DNA from: DATBLQ01 sp036555325
GTDB taxonomy: Bacteria; Pseudomonadota; Alphaproteobacteria; Rhizobiales; Aestuariivirgaceae
DNA: 64,000 nucleotides
Assembly: GCA_036555325.1 (NCBI GenBank)
Contig: DATBLQ010000018.1
Coordinates: 62,001-126,000 of the forward strand
Direction of reading: 5' to 3'
Each line of letters starts with the position of its first letter. Position 1 is the first letter of the stretch. The position numbers and the translations under genes are program-made. The notes under the pieces are model-generated. The model did no database searches. It saw only the letters and a program-made list of their open reading frames with translations, and was not told where the DNA came from. Positions 51,777 through 61,671 of the stretch are shown piece after piece.

Positions 51777-52922
51777 CTGAGCGCTGAATCGGTTTCCATA
51801 CGACGGCTGACGCTGAGTGATTTCCGCAACTATGCCGACCTCCGACTCACCACCCACTCGTCTTCGATCGTCCTCTTCGGAGCGAACGGGGCCGGGAAGA
51901 CCAACCTGCTCGAAGCAATTTCCTTGCTGGCGCCAGGGCGCGGCTTGCGCCGCGCCCCTTTTGAGCAACTGATCCGCCACGGATCGTCGAATGGCTGGGC
52001 GGTCGCGGCCGATGTATCTCTCGCCGGCGTATCGGCAGCGCTCGGCACCGCCTACAGACCTGAATCGATCGCGAAAACGAGGCCGACCCGGCAGGTGATG
52101 ATCGATGGCAGACTGCAGAAATCAACCGCCCCCCTCGGCAGACATATGCGCATCCTATGGCTCACTCCGGCCATGGACAGGATATTCTCAGGTCCGCCTG
52201 GCGACCGGCGCCGGCTATGTGACCGCCTTGCCGCAGGCCTCGATCCGGATCACACCTCTCGTCTGACGAATTTTGAGAATCTCATGCGCCAGCGAAATCG
52301 GCTCTTGGCCGAGACCGCTGCCGACCCCTCTTGGATTTTGAGCCTCGAACACCAAATGGCAGAGGAGGCAATAGCGCTCACCGCCGGCCGCCTCCAGACA
52401 CTGGACTCCCTTGCTGCGCAAATGGCCTCCGGCGCGGTCGAGGCGTTTCCATGGGTCAAATTACGGCTTTTGGGCGACCTCTCCGAGGGACTCCAAAACT
52501 CCCCCGCCGTGCAGGTTGAGGACCAATATCGTAGAATACTGCGTGATTCGCGCAGAGCTGATCGAAGCGCCGGGCGAACCCTGGTTGGACCCCATCGGGC
52601 CGATCTAGAAGTCACTCATGGGCCGAAAGAGATCGATGCTGGGTTATGCTCAACCGGGGAGCAAAAAGCGATGCTGATCAGCGTTGTCTTGGGCCACGCC
52701 AAAGCCATGAAAAATACCCTTGGCGGGATTCTCCCCCTCCTGCTACTCGATGAGGCAGTGGCACATCTGGACGCCGAGCGCCGCAGCGGCCTTTTTCGGG
52801 AACTGCAGGCTCTCAGAGCCCAATGCTGGCTTACGGGGACCGACAGGGGCCTTTTTCAGGGCATGGACCGGCAAACAGAGTTCTATGCTGTCAAGCAGGG
52901 CACCCTTGTGCCGATAGGATGA
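51777..52922 (+). CDS. recF: DNA replication and repair protein RecF
   Basis: RecF, with RecO and RecR, loads RecA at gaps. The open frame reads SAESVSIRRLTLSDFRNYADL and then the Walker A GANGAGKTNLLEAI (about residues 36-49), with the signature CSTGEQKAMLI and Walker B LLLLDEAVAHLD near the end. No ATG, GTG or TTG lies between the upstream in-frame stop and the conserved DFRNY motif. A CTG at 51777, 11 bases after AAAGG, gives exactly the expected N-terminal length, 381 residues. The first regular start codon, TTG 51924, would delete the ATP loop and cannot be right. Confidence 0.88.
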   Translation: MSAESVSIRRLTLSDFRNYADLRLTTHSSSIVLFGANGAGKTNLLEAISLLAPGRGLRRAPFEQLIRHGSSNGWAVAADVSLAGVSAALGTAYRPESIAKTRPTRQVMIDGRLQKSTAPLGRHMRILWLTPAMDRIFSGPPGDRRRLCDRLAAGLDPDHTSRLTNFENLMRQRNRLLAETAADPSWILSLEHQMAEEAIALTAGRLQTLDSLAAQMASGAVEAFPWVKLRLLGDLSEGLQNSPAVQVEDQYRRILRDSRRADRSAGRTLVGPHRADLEVTHGPKEIDAGLCSTGEQKAMLISVVLGHAKAMKNTLGGILPLLLLDEAVAHLDAERRSGLFRELQALRAQCWLTGTDRGLFQGMDRQTEFYAVKQGTLVPIG

Positions 52923-52926
52923 AAAT

Positions 52927-55368
52927 ATGGCTGCCGACAACAGAAAACGCGAAAATGCTGCCTATGGCGCGGATTCGATTAAGGTTCTGAAAGGCCTGGA
53001 CGCCGTCCGTAAACGGCCGGGCATGTATATTGGCGATACCGATGATGGGTCAGGCCTCCACCACATGGTCTACGAGGTCGTGGACAACGCCATTGATGAA
53101 GCCTTGGCCGGATATTGCGACCGCGTGGTCGTCACCCTGAACGCTGATGGGTCCTGCACGGTAACCGACAACGGCCGCGGCATCCCCACAGACATTCATC
53201 CTACCGAAGGAATATCTGCAGCAGAAGTCATAATGACCCAACTGCACGCCGGAGGAAAATTCGATCAGAACTCCTATAAGGTGTCCGGTGGCCTGCATGG
53301 AGTCGGCGTCTCGGTTGTCAATGCGCTCTCCGCTTGGCTGCGGCTTAGAATTTTCCGAGATGGTCGCGAATATGCCATGTCCTTCTCCAACGGAAATGCC
53401 GATGCGCCACTCGCGCAGGTGGGCGATGCGCCGGGCAGGAAAGGAACGGAAGTCACTTTCCTTCCCTCGCCCGAAACCTTCTCGATGACAGAGTTCGACT
53501 ATTCAACTCTCGAGCATCGCCTGCGGGAGCTGGCCTTTCTCAACAGCGGCGTCACCATCGTTCTCGCCGACCGTCGCGGCGTGGAGCCGAAGGAAATCGA
53601 AATGCGGTACGATGGCGGCATCACCGCCTTCGTTCGCTATCTCGACCGCACGAAAACCCCGCAGATCAGCGAGCCCATTTCGGTTCGCGCCGAACGCGAC
53701 GGCTTGACCGTCGAATGCGCTCTCTGGTGGAACGACAGCTATCACGAAACGGTTCTCTGCTTCACCAACAACATTCCTCAGCGCGACGGCGGCACACATC
53801 TTGCCGGCTTTCGCGCCGCTCTGACCCGTGTTGTGAACAACTACGCCAACAGCTCCGGCGTGGCACGCAAGGAGAGGATTACCCTAACCGGCGATGATGC
53901 TCGCGAGGGTCTCACTTGTGTGCTCTCTGTCAAGGTCCCCGATCCAAAATTCTCGTCTCAAACCAAGGACAAGCTTGTCTCATCCGAGGTGCGCCCCATC
54001 GTTGAAGGCTTAGTTGGCGAGCATCTTGGAAGCTGGTTCGAAGAGCATCCGCCGGAGGCCCGTTTGATTGTCGGAAAAGTCGTCGAAGCGGCAATAGCCC
54101 GTGAGGCGGCGCGCAAGGCTCGCGAATTGACGAGGCGCAAGGGCGCCCTCGACATGGCGGGGCTCCCCGGCAAGCTTGCCGAATGTCAAGAGCGTGATCC
54201 CGCCCGCGCCGAGTTGTTCATTGTCGAGGGCGACTCCGCCGGAGGTTCGGCGAAACAAGCCCGCAATCGTGAAAATCAGGCCGTTCTTCCATTGCGCGGC
54301 AAGATTCTGAATGTCGAGCGTGCTCGGTTCGACAAGATGCTGTCGTCGGCTGAAATCGGCACTCTCATCACCGCCCTCGGTACAGGAATTGGTCGCGACA
54401 CCGATATGGAAGGCTTCGATATTTCTAAGCTGCGCTACCACAAAGTTATTATTATGACGGACGCCGACGTCGATGGTGCGCACATCCGCACCTTGCTTTT
54501 GACTTTCTTCTACCGGCAGATGCCTGAGATCATCGAGCGCGGACACCTCTATATTGCCCAGCCGCCCCTCTACAAGGTCAAGCGGGGTTCCTCCCAACAG
54601 TATCTCAAAGACGCAAAAGCTCTCGACAGCTATTTGATCGAGACCGGATTGGAGGACACGGTCCTTGGCTTGGGCAGCGGCCAAGAACGTGCCGGCCACG
54701 ATCTCAAGCTCATCGTTGAAGAAGCGATGAGCGTACGCGCCGCTCTCGATGCCCTTCATTCGCGCTACTCCCGTTCGGTGATTGAGCAGGCGGCAATCGC
54801 CGGTGCGCTAAATCCGGAAGTTCTCTCCAATCCGAACAATGCCGAGGAGGCGGCGAAATACATAGCTCGCCGTCTTGATGTCATCTCCGAGGAAACCGAA
54901 CGCGGTTGGACTGGAACACCCATGAGTGACGGGGGTCTCACATTTGCCCGCGAAGTGCGCGGCGTAAGGGAAAGCTGGACCATTGACGGCAAGCTCATCG
55001 CTTCTTCCGACGCTATACGGCTCGACAAGAAGGCAGCGCATCTGCAGGAGATTTATGCCCGGCCGGCCAAATTGCGCCGCAAGGACCAGGAAACGCTCAT
55101 CCATGGCCCTCTGGACCTTCTGCAAGCCGTTTTCGCCGCTGGACGCAAGGGTATCACGTTGCAGCGCTACAAGGGATTGGGGGAGATGAATCCCGAACAG
55201 CTGTGGGAGACGACGCTCGACGAAAACGTCCGCTCCCTCTTGAAGGTGCAGGTCCGCGAGCTCGACGAAGCCGATGATTTGTTCACCAAGCTCATGGGTG
55301 ATGTAGTCGAGCCGCGTCGCGATTTCATTCGTGAAAATGCTTTGTCTGTAGCGAATCTGGACGTGTAA
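52927..55368 (+). CDS. gyrB: DNA gyrase subunit B
   Basis: GyrB supplies the ATPase of gyrase, which introduces negative supercoils. The 813-residue protein has the GHKL ATP site (VVDNAIDEALAG and GGLHGVGVSVVNALS), the TOPRIM motifs EGDSAGGSAKQ and DADVDGAHIRTLLLTFFYR, and the C-terminal GyrA-interaction tail (KGLGEMNPEQLWETTLDE). It begins four bases after recF. Confidence 0.97.
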   Translation: MAADNRKRENAAYGADSIKVLKGLDAVRKRPGMYIGDTDDGSGLHHMVYEVVDNAIDEALAGYCDRVVVTLNADGSCTVTDNGRGIPTDIHPTEGISAAEVIMTQLHAGGKFDQNSYKVSGGLHGVGVSVVNALSAWLRLRIFRDGREYAMSFSNGNADAPLAQVGDAPGRKGTEVTFLPSPETFSMTEFDYSTLEHRLRELAFLNSGVTIVLADRRGVEPKEIEMRYDGGITAFVRYLDRTKTPQISEPISVRAERDGLTVECALWWNDSYHETVLCFTNNIPQRDGGTHLAGFRAALTRVVNNYANSSGVARKERITLTGDDAREGLTCVLSVKVPDPKFSSQTKDKLVSSEVRPIVEGLVGEHLGSWFEEHPPEARLIVGKVVEAAIAREAARKARELTRRKGALDMAGLPGKLAECQERDPARAELFIVEGDSAGGSAKQARNRENQAVLPLRGKILNVERARFDKMLSSAEIGTLITALGTGIGRDTDMEGFDISKLRYHKVIIMTDADVDGAHIRTLLLTFFYRQMPEIIERGHLYIAQPPLYKVKRGSSQQYLKDAKALDSYLIETGLEDTVLGLGSGQERAGHDLKLIVEEAMSVRAALDALHSRYSRSVIEQAAIAGALNPEVLSNPNNAEEAAKYIARRLDVISEETERGWTGTPMSDGGLTFAREVRGVRESWTIDGKLIASSDAIRLDKKAAHLQEIYARPAKLRRKDQETLIHGPLDLLQAVFAAGRKGITLQRYKGLGEMNPEQLWETTLDENVRSLLKVQVRELDEADDLFTKLMGDVVEPRRDFIRENALSVANLDV

Positions 55369-55414
55369 GCAAGCCATCATCTGGACATGATTGGCCGTAT
55401 CTTTCAGGAGCCAT

Positions 55415-57499
55415 ATGCGCATATTTGGGCTTGGATCGCGGCGCGGAAAGGATGGGGGCGAGGGGCGAGCCGAGCCTCACCTGTTTACCGATCGCCGCAA
55501 GCCACCACATCGCCGCGGGTACCGCCGGCGCAGACCCATTTTGTTTCGCTTGTTGGCCTGGAGCGTAACTTTGGGGCTTTGGGCGCTTATTGCCCTCGCC
55601 GGCTTGACTGCCTACGTGTGGTTCTCTCTCGACCAGCAGGGCCTCTTTCAGATTCCCGAGCGCGAACCTGGCATGATTCTTCTCGCCTCGAACGGCGAGG
55701 TGATTGCCGAGCGTGGCACGTTCTTCGGCGATGAGGTCAGGCTCGACGAGCTTCCGGCCTATGTTTCCGAAGCTGTAATCGCCATCGAGGATCGCCGCTT
55801 CCGCCACCATTTCGGGGTTGATCCTGTCGGCCTCGCCCGCGCCGTCATGGCCAATATCCACGCTGGCCGGATTGTCGAAGGCGGCTCGACCATCACCCAG
55901 CAACTTGCCAAGAACCTCTTTCTCAAACCCCAGAGAACCGTACAGCGCAAGCTGCAGGAACTCATTCTGGCTCTGTGGCTCGAGGCCAAATACTCCAAGG
56001 ATGATATCCTGCAGCTTTATCTCAATCGCGTTTACTACGGCGCTGGAGCCACTGGAATTGAGAAGGCCTCGCAGAAGTATTTTCGCAAGTCGGCGCGCGA
56101 AGTAACCCTTGCTGAAGCGGCAATTCTTGCCGCGGTGTTGAAAGCACCCGCGACCTACAACCCGATCAATCATCCCGAAGCGGCACGCGCTCGCGCCGCT
56201 GAAGTAATCAATGACATGGTTGCCGCAGGCTTCATCACTGCCGAGGAAAGTGACAAGGCGTTGAACCAGCCCGCCGCCGTCCGGCCGGTTGAGTACCTTT
56301 CTGCCTCCCAGTACCTGGTGGATTGGGTGTCGGAGCAGATTCCCGAACTCATCGGCACTCTCAACCAGTCAATAATCGTTGAGACAACTCTTGATCAGAA
56401 TCTTCAGACAATTGCCGAAAAGGCGGTCCGCCAGCGTGTGATTAAGGAGGGCTCAAAGCTTAATGTCACGCAGGGAGCAGCGCTGGTCCTCGACATGCGC
56501 GGCGCGGTTTTGGCGATGGTCGGTGGCAGATCCTACATCCGAAGTCAGTTTAACCGTGTGACGAAAGCCAAGCGCCAACCGGGCTCCGCCTTCAAGCCCT
56601 TTGTCTATTTGACCGCGCTCGATCAAGGAATGACACCGGACACGATTGTCGTCGATGAGCCGGTGCGCATCGGCGAATGGGAGCCGGAGAATTACAAACG
56701 GAAATATTTGGGCCGCGTTAGTCTGCGGAAGGCGTTGGCACTTTCCCTCAATACCGTTGCAGCAAAACTCGCCATTGAGGTCGGCCCTGAGAACGTCATC
56801 ACCACGGCCCATCGCCTTGGAATCAATTCCGAACTCGTGCCCAACGCGTCGATCGCGCTTGGAACCTCTGAAGTCACCCTCCTGGAAATGACCTCTGCCT
56901 TTGTGCCCTTTGCCAACGGGGGAACTGCGGTCGTTCCTTATGTGGTTACTCGCATCATCACGCGCGATGGCACAATCATTTATGAGCGAAAGGGCGAAGG
57001 GCTGGGAGCCGTTGTCGATGGCTGGAACTTGGGCGCCATGAACTCCATGTTGCGCGAGGTGATAGAAACGGGAACCGGTCGCCGAGCCCAGATCGAGGGC
57101 CAGGACATTGCGGGCAAGACCGGCACCAGCCAGGACTATCGCGACGCCTGGTTTCTCGGTTACTCAGCCTATCTCGCCGGTGGAGTTTGGGTCGGCAATG
57201 ACGATAATTCTCCCACAAAGAAGGTAACTGGCGGCGGCATCCCGGCAGCCATTTGGAAGGACATTATGCAACCGGCCCATGCAGGTCTCCAATACGCGAG
57301 CCTTCCCGGCGACTACGGAACGGTTGCTCAACAGGACTCCGGGGGAATATTTGACATATTCCGGCAAATCCTAGGAGGTCGTCGAGCATCACGCGCGGAT
57401 GACATGGAAGAATTCATCGATCAATTCGATGAGCCGCAGCCATCGAGGCGCCGACAGCTTCTGCGCGACGAGCTCAAAAAACAACGTCAGCGCCGCTAG
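55415..57499 (+). CDS. Class A penicillin-binding protein 1A (transglycosylase/transpeptidase)
   Basis: This bifunctional enzyme polymerises and crosslinks peptidoglycan outside the inner membrane. The 694-residue protein has a basic cytoplasmic N-terminus, one membrane helix (about 45-68), a GT51 domain (EDRRFRHHFGVD with the catalytic Glu, GGSTITQQLAKNLF) and a transpeptidase domain with SxxK (QPGSAFKPF), SLN and KTGTSQDYRDAWF. An arginine/glutamine-rich tail ends it. CAGGAG stands four bases before the ATG at 55415; a TTG at 55391 is the alternative. Its TAG overlaps the TAG of the opposite gene in the shared CTAG. Confidence 0.93.
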   Translation: MRIFGLGSRRGKDGGEGRAEPHLFTDRRKPPHRRGYRRRRPILFRLLAWSVTLGLWALIALAGLTAYVWFSLDQQGLFQIPEREPGMILLASNGEVIAERGTFFGDEVRLDELPAYVSEAVIAIEDRRFRHHFGVDPVGLARAVMANIHAGRIVEGGSTITQQLAKNLFLKPQRTVQRKLQELILALWLEAKYSKDDILQLYLNRVYYGAGATGIEKASQKYFRKSAREVTLAEAAILAAVLKAPATYNPINHPEAARARAAEVINDMVAAGFITAEESDKALNQPAAVRPVEYLSASQYLVDWVSEQIPELIGTLNQSIIVETTLDQNLQTIAEKAVRQRVIKEGSKLNVTQGAALVLDMRGAVLAMVGGRSYIRSQFNRVTKAKRQPGSAFKPFVYLTALDQGMTPDTIVVDEPVRIGEWEPENYKRKYLGRVSLRKALALSLNTVAAKLAIEVGPENVITTAHRLGINSELVPNASIALGTSEVTLLEMTSAFVPFANGGTAVVPYVVTRIITRDGTIIYERKGEGLGAVVDGWNLGAMNSMLREVIETGTGRRAQIEGQDIAGKTGTSQDYRDAWFLGYSAYLAGGVWVGNDDNSPTKKVTGGGIPAAIWKDIMQPAHAGLQYASLPGDYGTVAQQDSGGIFDIFRQILGGRRASRADDMEEFIDQFDEPQPSRRRQLLRDELKKQRQRR

Positions 57500-58242
57500 A
57501 CTCCATAGCCGTGCAGGTCTCTGCCATGTCGCTTCATCCACGCCCGCGCTCTGCCGAAATCCGGACAGTGATGTTTCAGCAAAGCCCAAAATTTGGGACC
57601 GTGGTTCATATGGGCCAGATGGGCCACCTCATGGGCCGCAACATAGTCGAGAACGAAGCGAGGCGCCAAGATGAGCCGCCACGAATAGGAGAGTTGCCCT
57701 CCATATGAACACGAGCCCCACCGGCTCGATTGATCTCGAATAACAAGCTTGCGAAACCGCACGCCCATTGCCTCGGCATAGGCAATGCTTGCGGCAGTAA
57801 GCTCCTTCTTGCATTCTGCCTTGAGCCACTCGCAGAGGCGCCGGGCAAGGTGAGCTTGCTCGCCGCACACCTCAATGCGCCCCGGTGCACCGTTCGCTGG
57901 CGGCACCACCTCGACTGGCCCGCGCGCCGTTCCTTTGCGCCTTATCTCGTGCATCGTGCCGTGCAAGGGTATGAGAGCCCCCTCCACGAAAGGCACACGG
58001 GTCGCCGCCTGCAAAAGCTGCGAGCGTATCCAGGTCGAATGCGCTTTGGCGAACTCAACGGCTCTCAGGTGGCTTCCTCGCCGCGGTATGGTAATGATGA
58101 GGCCGGTCCCCTTGCGATCAAGTCGCAACGTCATTCGGCGCGCACGTGCGTGCCGCTTGAGCGTAATTGGCAGGAGAGTGCCTTCGATTTCGAGTTTCGC
58201 CGTTTCGAGCGACGCCGCGCATTTTCGGAATAAGGCCGCCAT
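57496..58242 (-). CDS. YgjP-type M48-like metallopeptidase (DUF45)
   Basis: The 248-residue protein carries the zinc motif HEVAHLAHMNH (His204, Glu205, His208, third His at about 214) and the family stretch SRWGSCSYGGQLSYSWRLILAP. Members of this SprT-like/YgjP group are predicted soluble metalloproteases with little known substrate; in rhizobia one often lies near the PBP gene. The ATG at 58242 leaves five bases to the upstream phaZ stop. Confidence 0.85.
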   Translation of the reverse strand: MAALFRKCAASLETAKLEIEGTLLPITLKRHARARRMTLRLDRKGTGLIITIPRRGSHLRAVEFAKAHSTWIRSQLLQAATRVPFVEGALIPLHGTMHEIRRKGTARGPVEVVPPANGAPGRIEVCGEQAHLARRLCEWLKAECKKELTAASIAYAEAMGVRFRKLVIRDQSSRWGSCSYGGQLSYSWRLILAPRFVLDYVAAHEVAHLAHMNHGPKFWALLKHHCPDFGRARAWMKRHGRDLHGYGV

Positions 58243-58246
58243 GCCT

Positions 58247-59470
58247 TCAGGATCTTGAACGCTCGATGAATTCAACGATCTTGGGCACCATGTCTCGTTG
58301 GAAGCGCGACCCGTTGAAAACGCCGAAATGGCCCACGCCTTTCTGCAAGTGATGCCCTCTGCGCGCCACAGGGATATTTTTGCACAATTCATGTGCTGCA
58401 TATGTTTGGCCAACGCCCGAGATATCGTCCCTTTCACCCTCGACAGTCAGCAAGGCGGTGCTTCGAATGGCATTCAGATCAACCCGATGCCCGCGATGCT
58501 CAAAGGAGCCTACCGCGAGATCGTGACGGATGAATACCCTTTCGACCGTCTGCAGGTAGAATTCTCCCGTTAGATCCATGACCGAAAGATACTCATCGTA
58601 AAATTCTTTCTGCTTGCTGGCCTTCGCGACATTGCCCTCGACGAGATGCCAGTAGAGCTCCCGATGCGCGCCCACGTGCCGATCGAGATTCATTGCCACG
58701 AAGCCGGTGAGTTGCATGAATCCCGGATACACATCTCGTCCATATCCCGGATGCATCCACGGCACCTGCACGATCGCATTTCGCCGGAACCAGTTGACGC
58801 CCCGTTCCCCGGCATAGCGGTTGACTGCGGTCGGGTTCTTGCGCGTGTCGATCGGCCCGCCCATTAGGACCATGCTCAGTGGCAGGTTGGGATCGTTTCT
58901 TTCCGCCATTAGCGCAACTGCCGCCAGCACGGGCACGGAAGGTTGGCAAACCGCCATGACGTGGGTCGAGGGCCCGAGTTGTGCCAGCATTTCGAAAAGA
59001 TAGTCGATGTAGTCGTCGAGATCGAATAGGCCCTGGTTGACCGGCACCTCGCGAGCATCGATCCAGTCGGTCACATAAACGTCGGCATGAGGAAGCATCG
59101 CTTCGACAGTTCCGCGCAGGAGCGTTGCGAAGTGTCCCGACATCGGCGCCACTATGAGCAATTTCGGCTGCGCCGTTTCTGCCGGTTCTTTTTTGAAATG
59201 CAGCAGTCGGCAGAATGGTTTGGACCACAAAACCACCTCGGAGATCCCCACCTTTTCCTTTCCCCGCTTCATCTCTGAAATGCCGAACTCTGGCCGACGG
59301 AATCGCCGTGTGGTGCGCTCGACGATCTCCATCGATGCAGCCATCGTTCGTCCCAGTGCCGTATCGGAAAACGGGTTGTTGGGATGTGTCCAGAAATATT
59401 GGCTGAAGCCCGCAGCCGCGTTGAGTGGCGCGGCGGCTGCCTGATTCAGCTCATAAAGGTGGTACAACAA
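58247..59470 (-). CDS. phaZ: Intracellular poly(3-hydroxybutyrate) depolymerase
   Basis: PhaZ mobilises PHB granules to 3-hydroxybutyrate. The 407-residue alpha/beta-hydrolase has a cysteine nucleophile region VCQPSVP (Cys175) in place of a lipase-box serine, as in Cupriavidus PhaZa1, and the C-terminal HLQKGVGHFGVF histidine. The start MLYHLYELN fits the family, but its codon is TTG at 59470, preceded by a strong GAGGGGGG. Presence implies that the organism stores PHB, although synthesis genes are outside the window. Confidence 0.9.
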   Translation of the reverse strand: MLYHLYELNQAAAAPLNAAAGFSQYFWTHPNNPFSDTALGRTMAASMEIVERTTRRFRRPEFGISEMKRGKEKVGISEVVLWSKPFCRLLHFKKEPAETAQPKLLIVAPMSGHFATLLRGTVEAMLPHADVYVTDWIDAREVPVNQGLFDLDDYIDYLFEMLAQLGPSTHVMAVCQPSVPVLAAVALMAERNDPNLPLSMVLMGGPIDTRKNPTAVNRYAGERGVNWFRRNAIVQVPWMHPGYGRDVYPGFMQLTGFVAMNLDRHVGAHRELYWHLVEGNVAKASKQKEFYDEYLSVMDLTGEFYLQTVERVFIRHDLAVGSFEHRGHRVDLNAIRSTALLTVEGERDDISGVGQTYAAHELCKNIPVARRGHHLQKGVGHFGVFNGSRFQRDMVPKIVEFIERSRS

Positions 59471-59583
59471 AAGCTTACCCCCCTCGCTGCCCGGTTGGAC
59501 ACTGCCGCAAAACGCTGCTGCGCCGCAAGTCTTTCCTGTGGGTCGGGCAGACCTGGTCCGGCAAATATTGGTCGCCTCATTTC

Positions 59584-60192
59584 TTAATTTCCGATCGCCG
59601 CCTCGATATCGCGGGCGAGAGCTTTGGCATCGGTTCCATAACTGAAGTGTTTGAGAAAAGTTCCTTGCTTATCCATAAGATAGATTATGCTTGTATGATC
59701 CATTAAATAATCGTTGGCCCCGCTGCTGTTTGCTTTCGCATAGTAAACCCGATAGGCCTTGGCGACTCTTCGAATCTCTTCCTCGCTGCCCGTCAGCCCC
59801 AGATAGCTCGGATGAAAGTTCTTCATGTAGTAAGAAAGCGCCTCAGCGCTATCGCGCTCGGGGTCGATGGAAACAAAGAGGGGCTGGATGTCCTTTGCCT
59901 TGTCACCCATTTGGTCGAGTGCCGCAGAAATGACTTGCAGTTCTGTCGGGCAGACGTCCGGACAGTACGTATACCCGAACGAAATAAGCATGTACTTGCC
60001 CCGGAAATCCTTGTCGCTGACCCGTTTGCCGCTGTGCGCGGTGAGCTCGAACGGGCCACCGATGAGTGCCGCCCCGGATGATATGGGTCCCCTTCCAGGG
60101 TGAAGTACGCTATAGCTCGCAAGCCCCGCCACAACTGCAGCGCAGGCGAGTATCAAAAGTCCCAATATTCTCTTCTTGATCAATGCCTTCAT
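59584..60192 (-). CDS. senC: SCO1/SenC copper chaperone for cytochrome oxidase
   Basis: SCO1 proteins deliver copper to the CuA or CuB site of heme-copper oxidases and may sense redox. The 202-residue protein has an N-terminal membrane anchor (about 9-30) and a thioredoxin fold with the copper ligands Cys77 and Cys81 (TYCPDVCPTE) and His166 (LMDHTSIIYLM). It is divergent from regB, an arrangement resembling senC-regB-regA of phototrophic alphaproteobacteria. ATG 60192 is chosen to begin the signal region. Confidence 0.92.
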   Translation of the reverse strand: MKALIKKRILGLLILACAAVVAGLASYSVLHPGRGPISSGAALIGGPFELTAHSGKRVSDKDFRGKYMLISFGYTYCPDVCPTELQVISAALDQMGDKAKDIQPLFVSIDPERDSAEALSYYMKNFHPSYLGLTGSEEEIRRVAKAYRVYYAKANSSGANDYLMDHTSIIYLMDKQGTFLKHFSYGTDAKALARDIEAAIGN

Positions 60193-60274
60193 CGCTTGAC
60201 CACCCCGGTTTCGTCGCGCCGCACAATAGACTAATGTTGCCTCCCGGCAAGCAGGATTGGAAATTGCAGATGTG

Positions 60275-61636
60275 ATGACGTTTGAACAGCAATCAAGCCG
60301 CACTCGCGGTCTGCGTTTGCAGACTCTCGTGAGGCTCAGGTGGATTGCCGTGATCGGTCAGACGGCGGCTGTTCTTTTTGTTCACCTGGTGTTGAATTTT
60401 CCATTGCCTCTCGGCTTCTGCCTCGCGGTGATTGCGCTGTCGGCTTGGCTTAACATTTTCTTGGCGGTCCGTTGGCGTTCGACAGTTCGGCTCTCGGACC
60501 AGAGCACCGCGCTTCTTCTGGGCTACGACATAGTTCAGCTGGCCGTGCTGCTTTATCTCACCGGCGGCTTGGAGAACCCTTTCGCTTTCTTGTTCCTCGT
60601 ACCCGTCATGGTGTCTGCAACGATTCTCCCGCCTCGCTACACGATCTGGCTGGCAGGTCTCGCCCTGTCATTGTCAACTGTGCTCACCTCCTTTCATTTG
60701 CCATTGCCCTGGAAGGAGGGTCAAAGCCTCATCATGCCGCCGCTTTACGTGGCGGGCCTGTGGGCAGCGCTTCTGTGTGGCACCGTTTTCTCCGCAGTTT
60801 ATGCCAGCCGCATTGCCGCCGAGGCACGCCAGATGTCGGAAGCTCTCGCCGCAACCGAAATGGTTCTCGCTCGAGAGCAACAGCTATCTGCCCTCGATGG
60901 CCTTGCCGCCGCCGCCGCCCATGAGCTCGGAACCCCTCTTGCCACGATTGCGCTTGTGGCCAAGGAGCTGAAGCGTGAACTGCCTCCCTCTCCCCAGTAC
61001 ACGGACGATCTCGATTTGCTTTTGAGCCAGGCCGACCGTTGCCGTGAGATCCTATCGCGCCTTTCCGATCTCGAAGCGCAGAACGATGCCATGTTTGCAA
61101 GGCTCAAATTGACCGTGATGTTGGAGGAGATTGCCGAACCGTTGCGCGGATCGGACGTTTCCATCTATGTTGCGCGCGATCCCCACGAGCCCCCAAGCTC
61201 CCCCGAACCGTGGCTCCTGCGCAATCCCGCCATCAATTATGGCATCGGCAATTTGCTGGAGAATGCCGTCGATTTCGCCTCAAGCCGCGTCGATGTCGAG
61301 CCTCAATGGACGGAGAATGGGGTTTCCATCGACATTCGCGACGATGGTCCTGGCTTTTCTCAGGACGTCATCGACCGGCTGGGCGATCCTTTCGTGACCA
61401 CTCGCAAAGGCCGCGACTCCGGCGAGACTGCAGACCTCAACAAACATCAGGGGATGGGATTGGGGTTCTTTATTGCCAAGACGCTGCTCGAACGATCGGG
61501 CGCCACGGTCACCTTGGCGAACCGAAATGCCGGCGACAGGGGTGCTGCGGTGAGAATTTCCTGGCCGCGAAACGTGATTGAGGCGCCGCCCCTCGCCGAA
61601 CACGCGGTAATACCTCTAGCTGCCGAAGCCAATTGA
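60275..61636 (+). CDS. regB: Redox sensor histidine kinase RegB/ActS
   Basis: RegB controls respiration, carbon and nitrogen fixation genes in response to redox state. The 453-residue kinase has six membrane helices (about 25-180), the quinone-binding signature GGLENPFAFL (97-106), the phosphorylated His216 in AAAHELGTPLATI, the redox-active Cys256 in DRCREIL, and an ATPase domain with NLLENAVDF, DDGPGF and GMGLGFFI. All known sensing residues are present. The ATG at 60275 is chosen; a TTG at 60257 is in frame. Confidence 0.94.
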   Translation: MTFEQQSSRTRGLRLQTLVRLRWIAVIGQTAAVLFVHLVLNFPLPLGFCLAVIALSAWLNIFLAVRWRSTVRLSDQSTALLLGYDIVQLAVLLYLTGGLENPFAFLFLVPVMVSATILPPRYTIWLAGLALSLSTVLTSFHLPLPWKEGQSLIMPPLYVAGLWAALLCGTVFSAVYASRIAAEARQMSEALAATEMVLAREQQLSALDGLAAAAAHELGTPLATIALVAKELKRELPPSPQYTDDLDLLLSQADRCREILSRLSDLEAQNDAMFARLKLTVMLEEIAEPLRGSDVSIYVARDPHEPPSSPEPWLLRNPAINYGIGNLLENAVDFASSRVDVEPQWTENGVSIDIRDDGPGFSQDVIDRLGDPFVTTRKGRDSGETADLNKHQGMGLGFFIAKTLLERSGATVTLANRNAGDRGAAVRISWPRNVIEAPPLAEHAVIPLAAEAN

Positions 61637-61671
61637 CGGGAAGCCGCGGGGCGGCGGACAATGGACCAAGT

